A stretch of 33,279 bases of DNA, taken from positions 1 to 33,279 of the forward strand of contig CAMHMW010000002.1 of NCBI GenBank assembly GCA_946186335.1. The letters run 5' to 3'. Each line of letters starts with the position of its first letter. Position 1 is the first letter of the stretch. The stretch is from an uncultured Candidatus Melainabacteria bacterium. Its GTDB lineage: Bacteria > Cyanobacteriota > Vampirovibrionia > Gastranaerophilales > Gastranaerophilaceae. Shown in pieces: positions 7,922 through 16,543 of this stretch. A program made the position numbers and the translations under genes. The notes beneath the pieces were generated by a model, which was given only the letters and a program-made list of their open reading frames with translations, had not been told where the DNA came from and did no database searches.

Positions 7922-8794
7922 ATGTTAAAGTATTATGGTAAAACTGCACCATATTTGTTTTTACTGCCGGCCGCGGTAATTCTTGTGATATTCTTTTTTA
8001 TACCGTTTTTTCAGACTTTTTATTTGAGTTTTTTTGACTATTCAAACGATATTTATAATGCTGGTTTTACGGGGTTAAAAAACTATATCTCAATTCTGCA
8101 TAATCCCGTATTTTATAAGGTTTTATGGAACACAATTTTATATCTGGTTGTTGCAGTTCCGATTCTTGCAATTTTCCCGCTGCTGGTTGCGATTTTAATA
8201 AACCAGAAAATCAGAGGAATTACACTATACAAAATTCTTATATATTTGCCCGTAATTGTATCTATTGTTGTTGCGGCGATTGCGTTTAAGTGGCTTTACG
8301 CACAGGACGGAATACTGAATTATTTTATGCAGGTATTACACCTTCCTGCAATCGGCTGGCTTACAGACCCAAAATATGCCATATATTCGGTTATTATACT
8401 GACAATTTGGAAAGGTATCGGGTATTATATGATGATATATCTTGCCGCACTGATGAGTGTTCCGAAAGAACTCTATGAAGCATGCGAAATTGACGGGGCA
8501 GGATTTTGGAAAAAGCATTTGACAGTCACCGTTCCCCACATTATGCCGACAATAGCACTTGTCACAACAATAAGTTCAATTTCCGCAATGAAAATATTTG
8601 CAGAGATTTACGTTATGACAAAAGGCGGACCTTTAAACTCCACAAAAACAATAGTTTACTACATATACGAAAAAGCCTTTGAAAATCTTGATTTGGGTAT
8701 AGCATCGGCTATGGCTGTCATTTTGCTGGTTATCGTAATGGCATTTTCTCTTGTTAACATCCTGTGCTTTGAACGGAGGAAATATGACATTTAA
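7922..8794 (+). CDS. Sugar ABC transporter permease (CUT1, MalF/UgpA type)
   Basis: 290 residues with six predicted membrane helices. It belongs to the carbohydrate-uptake CUT1 permeases (binding-protein-dependent transport inner-membrane component). The cytoplasmic EAA loop that docks onto the ATPase reads EACEIDGAGFWKKHLTVTVPHI-like, with E-A-x(3)-D-G-A intact at about residues 185-206. The N-terminal APYLFLLPAAV and TGLKNYISIL are typical of MalF/UgpA-type subunits. It partners with the next gene, which overlaps by 11 bases. No substrate-binding protein or ATPase gene is nearby, so substrate cannot be inferred beyond 'sugar or sugar-like'. The ribosome site is weak and distant (GGTGAG). 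Confidence 0.9.
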   Translation: MLKYYGKTAPYLFLLPAAVILVIFFFIPFFQTFYLSFFDYSNDIYNAGFTGLKNYISILHNPVFYKVLWNTILYLVVAVPILAIFPLLVAILINQKIRGITLYKILIYLPVIVSIVVAAIAFKWLYAQDGILNYFMQVLHLPAIGWLTDPKYAIYSVIILTIWKGIGYYMMIYLAALMSVPKELYEACEIDGAGFWKKHLTVTVPHIMPTIALVTTISSISAMKIFAEIYVMTKGGPLNSTKTIVYYIYEKAFENLDLGIASAMAVILLVIVMAFSLVNILCFERRKYDI

Positions 8795-9632
8795 AATAAA
8801 TTTCAAAAACATTCCGACACATATTGTTTTAATATTGGTATCAATTATTTCAATATTCCCGTTCGTTTGGCTTTTATCAACATCCTTAAAAGGAAGCGGG
8901 GAGAATATTTTTGCATATCCGCCGACACTTATACCAAAAGATTTTACTTTTGCAAACTATACGGGGGTATGGCACAGAGTTGATTTGATGCGATATTTCA
9001 TAAACAGTATGATAGTTGCCGGAGGTACAGTTCTGTTAAACCTCATACTGTCCTCTCTTGCAGGCTACCCTCTTGCAAGAATGGAATTTAAGGGAAAGAA
9101 AATAACATTTTTTGCAATTCTTGCGACTATAATGATACCGTTTCAGGCAATAATGCTTCCTGTATATCTTATTACATTAAAACTGCATCTGGTGGACAGC
9201 GTATCGGATACAATGGGGTTTATCGGTTTAATTATGCCGTTTGCGGTTAGCGCATTCGGAATATTTTTGATGCGGCAGGCGTTTTTAACCATCCCCAGAG
9301 AAATGGAAGAAGCCGCAATAGTTGACGGGTGCAACGTTTTTCAGGTTTTTTGGAAAGTAATATTACCAATGGTAAAACCGTCACTTGCAGTACTTGCAAT
9401 ATTCACATTCATCGGGTCATGGGGAGAATTTCTCTGGCCAAGTATCGTATTAACAAAAGAAAGTATGTTCACTCTCCCTGTCGGGGTAAACAATTTACAG
9501 GGAATGTTTTCATCTAACTGGCGCTTTATTGCGGCAGGCTCAATTATCGCAACAATTCCGATTATAATATTTTTCCTTGCTATGCAAAAATATTTTATCT
9601 CGGGAGAAAATGAAGGTGCTGTAAAGGGGTAA
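8784..9632 (+). CDS. Sugar ABC transporter permease (CUT1, MalG/UgpE type)
   Basis: 282 residues, six membrane helices. It is the second permease of the heterodimer. The EAA loop is EEAAIVDGCNVFQVFWKVIL-like at about residues 184-203, and the C-terminal FISGENEGAVKG is typical of MalG-type proteins (ending xGAVKG). I start at 8784 because GGAGG lies five bases upstream. An upstream in-frame ATG at 8751 has no ribosome site and lies inside the first permease gene. The 11-base overlap implies translational coupling. A shared MsmX/UgpC-like ATPase encoded elsewhere would be needed for function; that is family knowledge, not visible here. Confidence 0.9.
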   Translation: MTFKINFKNIPTHIVLILVSIISIFPFVWLLSTSLKGSGENIFAYPPTLIPKDFTFANYTGVWHRVDLMRYFINSMIVAGGTVLLNLILSSLAGYPLARMEFKGKKITFFAILATIMIPFQAIMLPVYLITLKLHLVDSVSDTMGFIGLIMPFAVSAFGIFLMRQAFLTIPREMEEAAIVDGCNVFQVFWKVILPMVKPSLAVLAIFTFIGSWGEFLWPSIVLTKESMFTLPVGVNNLQGMFSSNWRFIAAGSIIATIPIIIFFLAMQKYFISGENEGAVKG

Positions 9633-9672
9633 CATTAATAGCAAAATTATTTTTTAGGGGTTTTAATCAGGT

Positions 9673-11028
9673 ATGAGAATTTTACCGGTATCATACAACA
9701 CATATAACAGAGCGAGGAGTAAAAACCCGAATGTTTCGGGGCAGCAGAAAATCGCAATTAACCCAACGGCAAAACCTGACATGGTATCGTTTGGCAGTTC
9801 ACTTCCTAATGCTGACGGGCTAAGGTCTTTACTATCCCACAGCATACCTGATTTATATTCAAAAATAATTCTTCTGGACCCCGCAAAGTATGACATGCTC
9901 TTTGAAAAACAGGTATTTAACGGTTCATTAAGACAAATTTCATGGGATGTTTCTCCTCTTTCAAGTTCTCTTTTTAAAATTGAATATGACTTTTTTCATC
10001 TGTTGAGAAAAGAAGCAAAAATCAACCCTGATAAAGATTTACAGACTTTCGTACAGGAGCTTGTACCCGCACACAGCGAGCGGCTCAGAACCATTCAAAT
10101 TCCGAAATTAAAAAGAATTGAAGACTATTCACACAATTTCCCCGCTGATTTATTAAAACAATTTAACCATTTTATGTATACATCATATCAAAAATTGTAT
10201 GATGAAGAAGTTTTTGTCCCGTTCAGTGTGAAAGAATTTCATTACAAACTAAACAACGTAAAAAAACGTATTTTGAAAAACGCACAATCAGATGAAGAAA
10301 TTGCCGCAATAAGGCGATTGCAAAATATAGCCGGAAGTATTACTGATGTTCCGGAAGAAAGAAGAATGGCTCCCGGTTTTAATCTCACAAAATATGAAGA
10401 CCAGCAAAAAGCAATGATTAAAAAGTTTGCAGACTACCTTGAACGCTCAATTCTCGCTTACGACAAAGACCTTATTGAATTAACCGACAATTCCGAAAAA
10501 CGAATACACAAAGAAAAAACTCATTTAAAATTTAACAGAAAATCATTTATATACGAATTGCAGGAAATAACTTCCCTTCTGCCCGACAGAAGACTGGCTC
10601 ATTTAGTTGAAAAAGAAGCTATTGCACTTCCGACATCAAAAGAAAACCTGTCGGCATTTATAATGAAAGCGGAAAACCGTTCAAACGATCAAATAGGGTT
10701 CGACCTGTTAGCAGGCTCATTAGGAACTATAGACCATCTTGTTGCATCCCACAACGGCGGACTTGACAGACTTTCAAACTACGCACTTTCTTCTGCCTAT
10801 ATGAATTCTAAAAAGGCACACAAAAGTTTTGCCGAATGTTACAGGCATGACCCCAAAATCGCAGAATATGCGGAAAGACAAATTGAGAGATTTATATACC
10901 TTTATCATACCCAACGCAATATATTCAAAGATGCAAATCTTGATAAAGGGTATATTATTGGTCTTGCAAGAACATTAGAAAGACTTTCCAAAGACCCCAC
11001 TTTAATATTTGACACACGTAGGTTATAA
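9673..11028 (+). CDS. HNH-like protein A with large helical N-terminal region
   Basis: 451 residues, soluble. Residues 38-42 read VSFGS, the shared N-terminal element. The C-terminal part (about 351-385) resembles an HNH nuclease core: TIDHLVASHNGG (H355), then LSNYAL (N369) and MNSKK (N378), without zinc cysteines. The body has an internal repeat: PFSVKEFHYKL (183-193) and FNRKSFIYEL (287-296). It is a full-length paralogue of the next protein, sharing for example IPDLYSK/IPDMYSR and the LPTS-NL-A segment just before the HNH-like region. It begins 40 bases after the permease pair. Nuclease activity is inference from the motif alone; an HNH-fold binding role without catalysis is also possible. 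Confidence 0.7.
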   Translation: MRILPVSYNTYNRARSKNPNVSGQQKIAINPTAKPDMVSFGSSLPNADGLRSLLSHSIPDLYSKIILLDPAKYDMLFEKQVFNGSLRQISWDVSPLSSSLFKIEYDFFHLLRKEAKINPDKDLQTFVQELVPAHSERLRTIQIPKLKRIEDYSHNFPADLLKQFNHFMYTSYQKLYDEEVFVPFSVKEFHYKLNNVKKRILKNAQSDEEIAAIRRLQNIAGSITDVPEERRMAPGFNLTKYEDQQKAMIKKFADYLERSILAYDKDLIELTDNSEKRIHKEKTHLKFNRKSFIYELQEITSLLPDRRLAHLVEKEAIALPTSKENLSAFIMKAENRSNDQIGFDLLAGSLGTIDHLVASHNGGLDRLSNYALSSAYMNSKKAHKSFAECYRHDPKIAEYAERQIERFIYLYHTQRNIFKDANLDKGYIIGLARTLERLSKDPTLIFDTRRL

Positions 11029-11044
11029 TATTAATAGATAAAGT

Positions 11045-12352
11045 ATGAAAAAAGCAATCCGAACGGTCAAAGAAGAAAAAAATATAACGCAGGATACCTG
11101 CGAAAATTCTGATGTGCAAATTAAACAAATTCAATATTATTATCCGGGGGAACACAGCGGAAACAACATTTCAAAAGTCCGACAACTTTTTCAGTACGGT
11201 ATCCCCGATATGTATAGCAGAAGAATAACCATTGACCCAAAAACAATAAGCAAATGGCTCAGAAACGGGATGTTTTCACGCCCCGCTACTGAAATTATGA
11301 AAGTTTTTGACAATTACCCCGAAAGTTTTATTGATTACGAATACGAGATAATAAAAATTATAAAAGAACGCAGCAAATACCATTCAAATATGACATTAAA
11401 AGAGATATTGCAGGAAGTCAGACCCGTTTACAGCAGAAAATTAAGAAAATTTCAGACGCCGATATTACACCAACTTTGGGAAGAATTTGAAAAACTGCCC
11501 GAGCCTTACAATTCAAAATTTATGACACTTTTACACAACTCCGACAAAATGCTCAGCGACAAACCCGTTGTCATTCCGTTTTCATCATATGAATTTAAGT
11601 ATAATCTTGCAAAAATCAAAACCTACATAGATGCAGGCTCAAACCTCAAAGCCAAAAAAGTTATGAAAAAACTAATCAAAGAATCATTGAGATTTTCCAA
11701 TTCCACCCACACAAACAATCTTAGTTATCAAAAAAGTGTTTTTATGTTTCTGAACCACATCAGAAAACGCTCAATTCTGAAAAATCACGAACAACTGTCC
11801 GAACTTTTTAAAGAAACTAAATCAAGAATTGACAGAAAAGAAATATTTATACCGTTCAGAAGGAAGTCGTTTATATACGATTTGGCAAAAATAATCGAAG
11901 ATTTACCCGATGAAGAATTAAAAGAAAAATTGATGTGTATCGCACAGAAACTGCCTACATCACGTCAGAATTTAGCCGCATACATTTTGAAATGTTCCAC
12001 AGACACGAACGATAAAATCGGCTACAGGCTGGTTTGGGCTTCAATGGCAACAATAGAACATTTAAAACCGCGTTCAACGGGCGGCACTGACGATTTGGCA
12101 AATTTGGGGATAGCATCCGCTATTGAAAATTCCGACAGAAAAAGTACTGATTTTACAATTCAACTGCAACTCCGTCCAAACACTCCAAAATATACCCAGC
12201 GGGTAATTGACCGACTTATTGAATTATATAATAACGGTATTTTTGAAAAAATTAACCTGTCACCCCAATACATCACAGGCTACGTCAATACGATTTATGA
12301 AGAATCAAAACATCAACTGAAACTTAATACGGATAATTTTGTAATAAATTAA
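11045..12352 (+). CDS. HNH-like protein B, paralogue of protein A
   Basis: 435 residues, basic and soluble. The HNH-like segment is TIEHLKPRSTGGTDDLANLG (H339 and N353) followed by ENSDRKS (N362), which is closer to canonical HNH spacing (EHLxPxSxGGxDxxxN) than protein A. The internal repeat is present too: IPFSSYEFKYNL (177-188) and PFRRKSFIYDL (270-280). Protein A ends 16 bases upstream. No clear ribosome site precedes the ATG, so translation may depend on coupling. It lacks the SFG element at the N-terminus. The stop codon overlaps the stop of the convergent permease gene. Tandem duplication followed by divergence is the simplest explanation. Confidence 0.7.
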   Translation: MKKAIRTVKEEKNITQDTCENSDVQIKQIQYYYPGEHSGNNISKVRQLFQYGIPDMYSRRITIDPKTISKWLRNGMFSRPATEIMKVFDNYPESFIDYEYEIIKIIKERSKYHSNMTLKEILQEVRPVYSRKLRKFQTPILHQLWEEFEKLPEPYNSKFMTLLHNSDKMLSDKPVVIPFSSYEFKYNLAKIKTYIDAGSNLKAKKVMKKLIKESLRFSNSTHTNNLSYQKSVFMFLNHIRKRSILKNHEQLSELFKETKSRIDRKEIFIPFRRKSFIYDLAKIIEDLPDEELKEKLMCIAQKLPTSRQNLAAYILKCSTDTNDKIGYRLVWASMATIEHLKPRSTGGTDDLANLGIASAIENSDRKSTDFTIQLQLRPNTPKYTQRVIDRLIELYNNGIFEKINLSPQYITGYVNTIYEESKHQLKLNTDNFVIN

Positions 12353-13884
12353 CGACCTCTGCGCCCCTGTTCTTCGAGACGTTTTTGGTTATATCCGTAG
12401 AACATATAAATAAGCAGACCCACAACAAGCCATAATACAAAATATATTGAAGATGTTTTAAGAGTTTTGAGAGAATAAGCGATTAATACAGTACAAATAA
12501 AAATTCCTGCAAGCGGGAACCACGGACATAGCGGAACTTTGAACGGTCTTGACCTGTCGGGTTCTGTTTTCCTCAGAATTAATACTGCAATACAAATTAT
12601 TACAAAAGAGGTGAATGTACCAAAATTACAAAGTGCAGCAGAGATATGCAAGTCCATAAATAAACCGCAAACGATTACGACAACACCTGAAATCCATGTC
12701 ATTACATGCGGGGTTCTGTATTTTTTATGAATTAATCTCCACGATTTTGGCAGAAATCTGTCACGGCTTATAGCATATAAAATTCTTGTAGTACCGAGTT
12801 GATAAACTAGAAGAACTGTTGTTAAGGCGCACAACGCACCCAGCGAAATAAATCCCGCAAACCAGTCTTTTCCGACATAACTCATTGCATGAGCAATAGG
12901 TGCTTTTATATCTATTAAGTCAACGGGAACAATACCTGTCAAAACAAGCGCAACACTTACATATAAAATTGTGCAGATAATAAGAGTACCCAAAATTGCT
13001 ATCGGCAAATCTCTCTGTGGTTTTTCGGTTTCTTCCGCCGTTGTTGAAATTGCATCAAATCCGATATATGCGAAAAATATCAGAAATGTTCCCATCAATA
13101 CACCCTGAAAAGGGTGTGCAACAGGCAGAAACGGAGTCCAGTTTTCGGGTTTAACATAATGTGAGCCTATCAGAATAAATGATAAAATCATAAACATATT
13201 TACCCCGACCATAATACTTGCCACTCTTGTCGATTCTTTTACCCCTCTGACAAGAAGAATTGTCAGAAGTAAAACGATTACAACTGCGGGAATATTTACT
13301 GCGACGGGAATATGTCCGAAAATATAAGGAATTTTATCGTGAATATTCCAGTTATTAGCATCACATAATGCTGTCATTGTCCTATAATCATTTCTGAGCC
13401 ATATCGGAAAATTAACAACAAAATCGGGCAAATATTGTCTGAAACCTTTTAAGAACTGAACAAAATATCCGGTCCATGCACTTGCGACAGTGATATTTCC
13501 GATAGCATATTCAAGCATTAAAATCCAGCCGACCATCCACGCCATAAATTCGCCCATTGTTGCATAAGTGTAAGTATATGCACTACCCGCAACTGGTATC
13601 ATAGCAGCAATTTCTGAATAACACAACGCTGAAAATACACACGCAATAGCAGCTAATATCATAGAAATTACGATAGCGGGACCTGCGCCAGCACTTTCTG
13701 CACTTCCTGTAATTGCGGTTCCGATAATTGTAAATATACCCGTTCCGACAACCGCGCCTATACCGATTACTATGAGGTCAAACACATTCAAAGTCTTTTT
13801 CAGTTCAGACTTTTTACTTGTGTTCAGCAAATCATCAATGCTTCTTTTTGTCGCTATTTTTCGGCATATTTCGTGTAAATTCAT
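12349..13884 (-). CDS. APC-superfamily amino-acid permease (CAT-type), copy 2
   Basis: 511 residues with about 12-14 membrane helices. Hallmarks of amino acid/polyamine/organocation transporters are the unwound first helix GIGAVVGTGIF (about 41-51) and the following SALCYSEIAAMIPVAGSAYTY-like helix-3 region. The mid-protein FFAYIGFDAISTTAEE and C-terminal PDRSRPFKVP are typical of cationic amino-acid transporter (YfnA/CAT) proteins. It sits 15 bases behind a paralogue and probably shares its transcript with glyQ. Substrate cannot be read from sequence. Its stop overlaps the stop of the convergent HNH-like gene. Only a weak AGAAAGAAA ribosome site precedes it. Confidence 0.9.
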   Translation of the reverse strand: MNLHEICRKIATKRSIDDLLNTSKKSELKKTLNVFDLIVIGIGAVVGTGIFTIIGTAITGSAESAGAGPAIVISMILAAIACVFSALCYSEIAAMIPVAGSAYTYTYATMGEFMAWMVGWILMLEYAIGNITVASAWTGYFVQFLKGFRQYLPDFVVNFPIWLRNDYRTMTALCDANNWNIHDKIPYIFGHIPVAVNIPAVVIVLLLTILLVRGVKESTRVASIMVGVNMFMILSFILIGSHYVKPENWTPFLPVAHPFQGVLMGTFLIFFAYIGFDAISTTAEETEKPQRDLPIAILGTLIICTILYVSVALVLTGIVPVDLIDIKAPIAHAMSYVGKDWFAGFISLGALCALTTVLLVYQLGTTRILYAISRDRFLPKSWRLIHKKYRTPHVMTWISGVVVIVCGLFMDLHISAALCNFGTFTSFVIICIAVLILRKTEPDRSRPFKVPLCPWFPLAGIFICTVLIAYSLKTLKTSSIYFVLWLVVGLLIYMFYGYNQKRLEEQGRRGR

Positions 13885-13899
13885 TAATTATATTTCTTT

Positions 13900-15492
13900 C
13901 TATTCTTCGTTTCCGTGTACTAATTCTCTGTGAATTTTGTTTTCGTTATTTCTGTTTTTAATAAATCCGTATAACAGATATATTATAGCACCAACACCCA
14001 GCCATACGGGGAATAATAATGCTGAACTTCCTGCCTCTAACGATTTATAAACCATCAAACCGCCGCAGCAAAAAACACCCAGCAAAGGTACCCATGGTGA
14101 GAACGGCACCTTAAATGGTCTTGGTCTTTCCGGATCTGTTTTTCTGAGTATCAATACCGCAACACAAACAATAATAAATGATGTGAATGTACCGTAATTA
14201 CAAAGTTCCGCCGCAACATTGAGATTTAATGTCAAAATACCGATAACAGCCAAAATGCCGACAGTCCAGGTCAAAAATGCAGGAGTTTTGAATTTCGGGT
14301 GTAATCTCTGAAATCTTTGAGATATAAAGTGGTCACGGCTCATTGCATATAAAATTCTTGTCGCAGCCATTTCCAGTACCAAAAGAACTGATGTCAGACC
14401 TGCCAGCGAACCCAAAGAAATCAAACATGCAAGTTTATCGTGATTTATAATTTTCATACAATAAACCATCGGAGCATCCAAAAATTCAGACGGTACATGA
14501 CCTGCCGTATTTACCATGCCCGTCAATACAAGTGCAACAAGCACATAAACAACTGTCGTTAAAACAAGCGAACCTATAATACCTATCGGTAAATCTTTCT
14601 GCGGATTTTTACATTCCTCAGCCGCTGTTGCCAAAGCGTCAAATCCGATATATGCAAAAAATATCAGAAATGCGGCAGAGAAAATTCCCGCCATTCCGTT
14701 TGGCGCAAACGGTGTCCAGTTAGGAGGTGTATGTGCAAATGATAATGCTCCAAACACAACAAACAAAGCGATTACCGCAAGTTTTATAAATACCATAACC
14801 CCTGCCATTTTAGCAGAGTCTTTTGTACCTTTTACCAAAATAGCGGTCATCAAAAGAACTATTAAAATTGCAGGTAAATTTATACAAATCGGGACACCCA
14901 AAAATCTGGGAACATATAAATCAGGGTTTGAGGACAACATCTTGCCGACAGAAAATACGTCATTTGTCAGCCACGCATTCACATTCGGGTCAATAAGCCA
15001 ATTCGGTAACTTATCCGAAAACAGTTGTAAAAACTGCATAAAATAATTTGACCAAGCACATGCTACCGCAATAAAACCGATTGCATATTCAAGCATCAGA
15101 ACCCAGCCGACCATCCAAGCCGCAAATTCACCCAAAGTTGCGAAGGTATATGTATAAGCACCGCCCGCAACAGGAATCATTGTTGCGAATTCGGAATAAC
15201 ATAACGCTGAAAATATGCAGGCAATCGCAGCAACTATCATTGAGATAACAAGTGCAGGACCTGCTCCAAGGCTTGCACCATCGGCACTTCCCGCAGCAGC
15301 AATACCTACAACCGCAAAAATACCTGAGCCGATAATTGCACCGACACCCAAAATGATTAAATCCCAAACACCAAGAGTTTTATCAAGTCCGCCTTCTTTT
15401 GCTTCCGCAAGCATTTCGTCAGGGGCTTTAATTCTTGTTAAGTGTCTTAAGAAACTGCGAGTAAATGTCGCTCTGTTAAATTTTTCAGCCAT
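13900..15492 (-). CDS. APC-superfamily amino-acid permease (CAT-type), copy 1
   Basis: 530 residues, 12-14 membrane helices. It is paralogous to the adjacent permease along its whole length, with GVGAIIGSGIF in helix 1, SALCYSEFATMIPVAGGAYTY-like sequence in helix 3, FFAYIGFDALATAAEE in the middle, and PERPRPFKVPFSPW near the C-terminus. The GSGIF variant with the downstream Glu-Glu pair fits cationic or broad-range amino-acid transporters, but substrate is not determinable here. AAGGAA stands eight bases before the ATG. glyQ ends 25 bases upstream on the same strand, with no terminator between. Confidence 0.9.
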   Translation of the reverse strand: MAEKFNRATFTRSFLRHLTRIKAPDEMLAEAKEGGLDKTLGVWDLIILGVGAIIGSGIFAVVGIAAAGSADGASLGAGPALVISMIVAAIACIFSALCYSEFATMIPVAGGAYTYTFATLGEFAAWMVGWVLMLEYAIGFIAVACAWSNYFMQFLQLFSDKLPNWLIDPNVNAWLTNDVFSVGKMLSSNPDLYVPRFLGVPICINLPAILIVLLMTAILVKGTKDSAKMAGVMVFIKLAVIALFVVFGALSFAHTPPNWTPFAPNGMAGIFSAAFLIFFAYIGFDALATAAEECKNPQKDLPIGIIGSLVLTTVVYVLVALVLTGMVNTAGHVPSEFLDAPMVYCMKIINHDKLACLISLGSLAGLTSVLLVLEMAATRILYAMSRDHFISQRFQRLHPKFKTPAFLTWTVGILAVIGILTLNLNVAAELCNYGTFTSFIIVCVAVLILRKTDPERPRPFKVPFSPWVPLLGVFCCGGLMVYKSLEAGSSALLFPVWLGVGAIIYLLYGFIKNRNNENKIHRELVHGNEE

Positions 15493-15517
15493 TTATTTTT
15501 CCTTATATTTTTAGGGT

Positions 15518-16411
15518 TTATTTACAAATTAATTCTTTATCTTTACATAACGGGAAACCCATTGCTTCTCGTTGTTCAACATACAATTTTGCAACAGCGG
15601 ATGCCATTGTCCTTACTCTGCCGATAAAATTATTACGTTCATCTTTACTTATTACACCGTGTGCATCAAGCAAATTGAATGTATGAGAGCATTTTAGAAC
15701 GTAATCATAAGCCGGTAAAACCAGTTTTGCATTCACGCAGTTTTCCACTTCTTTCTGATAAAGGTCAAACATAGTAAATAACGCATCAGTATTTGAGTAT
15801 TCAAAATTATATTTTGATTGTTCTATTTCGTTTTGTAAATATATATCGCCGTATTTCAAGGTGTCGTTCCACATAATATCATATACAGATTCTTTGTTTT
15901 GAAGATACATTGCAATACGTTCCAAGCCGTATGTTAATTCCAATGCAACCGGTTTAATTTCCAAGCCGCCTACCTGCTGAAAATAAGTAAACTGAGTTAT
16001 TTCCATACCGTCAAGCCATACTTCCCAGCCTACACCTGCCGCACCTAATGTCGGAGATTCCCAGTTATCTTCAACAAAACGAACATCGTGTTTTGATAAA
16101 TCTATCCCCATTGCTTCAAGACTTTGCAAATACAATTCCTGTGCATTATCGGGTGACGGCTTTAAGATAACCTGAAACTGGAAATAATGTCCCAAACGAT
16201 TCGGGTTTTCACCATATCTTGCATCGGTCGGTCTTCTGCACGGTTCTATCATTGCGGTATTCCACGGTTCAGGTCCCAAAGAACGCAAAAACGTTGCAGG
16301 GTTCATCGTAGATGCACCTTTTTCTATATCATAAGGCTGTTGAATTATACAGCCGTAATCCGACCAAAATTTTTGTAAATTAAAAACTAATTCCTGAAAG
16401 TTTAAAGCCAT
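15518..16411 (-). CDS. glyQ: Glycyl-tRNA synthetase alpha subunit
   Basis: 297 residues, the usual length. GlyQ is the catalytic class II subunit of the bacterial alpha2-beta2 glycyl-tRNA synthetase. Clear family sequences are FWSDYGCIIQQPYDIEKGA near the N-terminus, SLGPEPWNTAMIEPCRRP, ENPNRLGHYFQFQVILKP, and the class II segment FTYFQQVGGLEIKPVALELT. The beta-subunit gene glyS, usually directly downstream, is absent; two amino-acid permeases follow instead. Separated glyQ and glyS are known in Cyanobacteria, which fits the proposed lineage. The ribosome site is weak. Confidence 0.97.
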   Translation of the reverse strand: MALNFQELVFNLQKFWSDYGCIIQQPYDIEKGASTMNPATFLRSLGPEPWNTAMIEPCRRPTDARYGENPNRLGHYFQFQVILKPSPDNAQELYLQSLEAMGIDLSKHDVRFVEDNWESPTLGAAGVGWEVWLDGMEITQFTYFQQVGGLEIKPVALELTYGLERIAMYLQNKESVYDIMWNDTLKYGDIYLQNEIEQSKYNFEYSNTDALFTMFDLYQKEVENCVNAKLVLPAYDYVLKCSHTFNLLDAHGVISKDERNNFIGRVRTMASAVAKLYVEQREAMGFPLCKDKELICK

Positions 16412-16448
16412 AACATAAGTCCAATATTGTACTGCCTACACTTGTAAT

Positions 16449-16477
16449 AGTGTATTACGAAAACTGTAACATTTCAA
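16449..16477 (-). promoter_or_regulatory. Sigma70-type promoter of glyQ
   Basis: Minus strand TTGAAA (16472-16477), 17-base spacer, TACACT (16449-16454). The leader is about 30 bases. I see no T-box, which would be long and structured. Confidence 0.55.
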
Positions 16478-16503
16478 CTTTATTGTAAATATATTTAACA
16501 ATT

Positions 16504-16538
16504 AAAAGCCCCGTTGAACATTCATTCTTCGGGACTTT
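16504..16538 (-). terminator. Intrinsic terminator of the GH13 operon
   Basis: The minus strand reads AAAGTCCCG, a 16-base loop, CGGGGCTTT, then U residues. The stem is nine pairs with one G-U. It lies just past the stop of the GH13 gene at 16544. Confidence 0.75.
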
Positions 16539-16543
16539 CTCTC

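Noticed and set aside
15128..15367. A 79-residue Cys-rich open frame that looks like a metallothionein
   Set aside because: It lies in another frame of the APC permease coding region; the Cys codons come from the Gly/Ala-rich helices read out of frame. No ribosome site.
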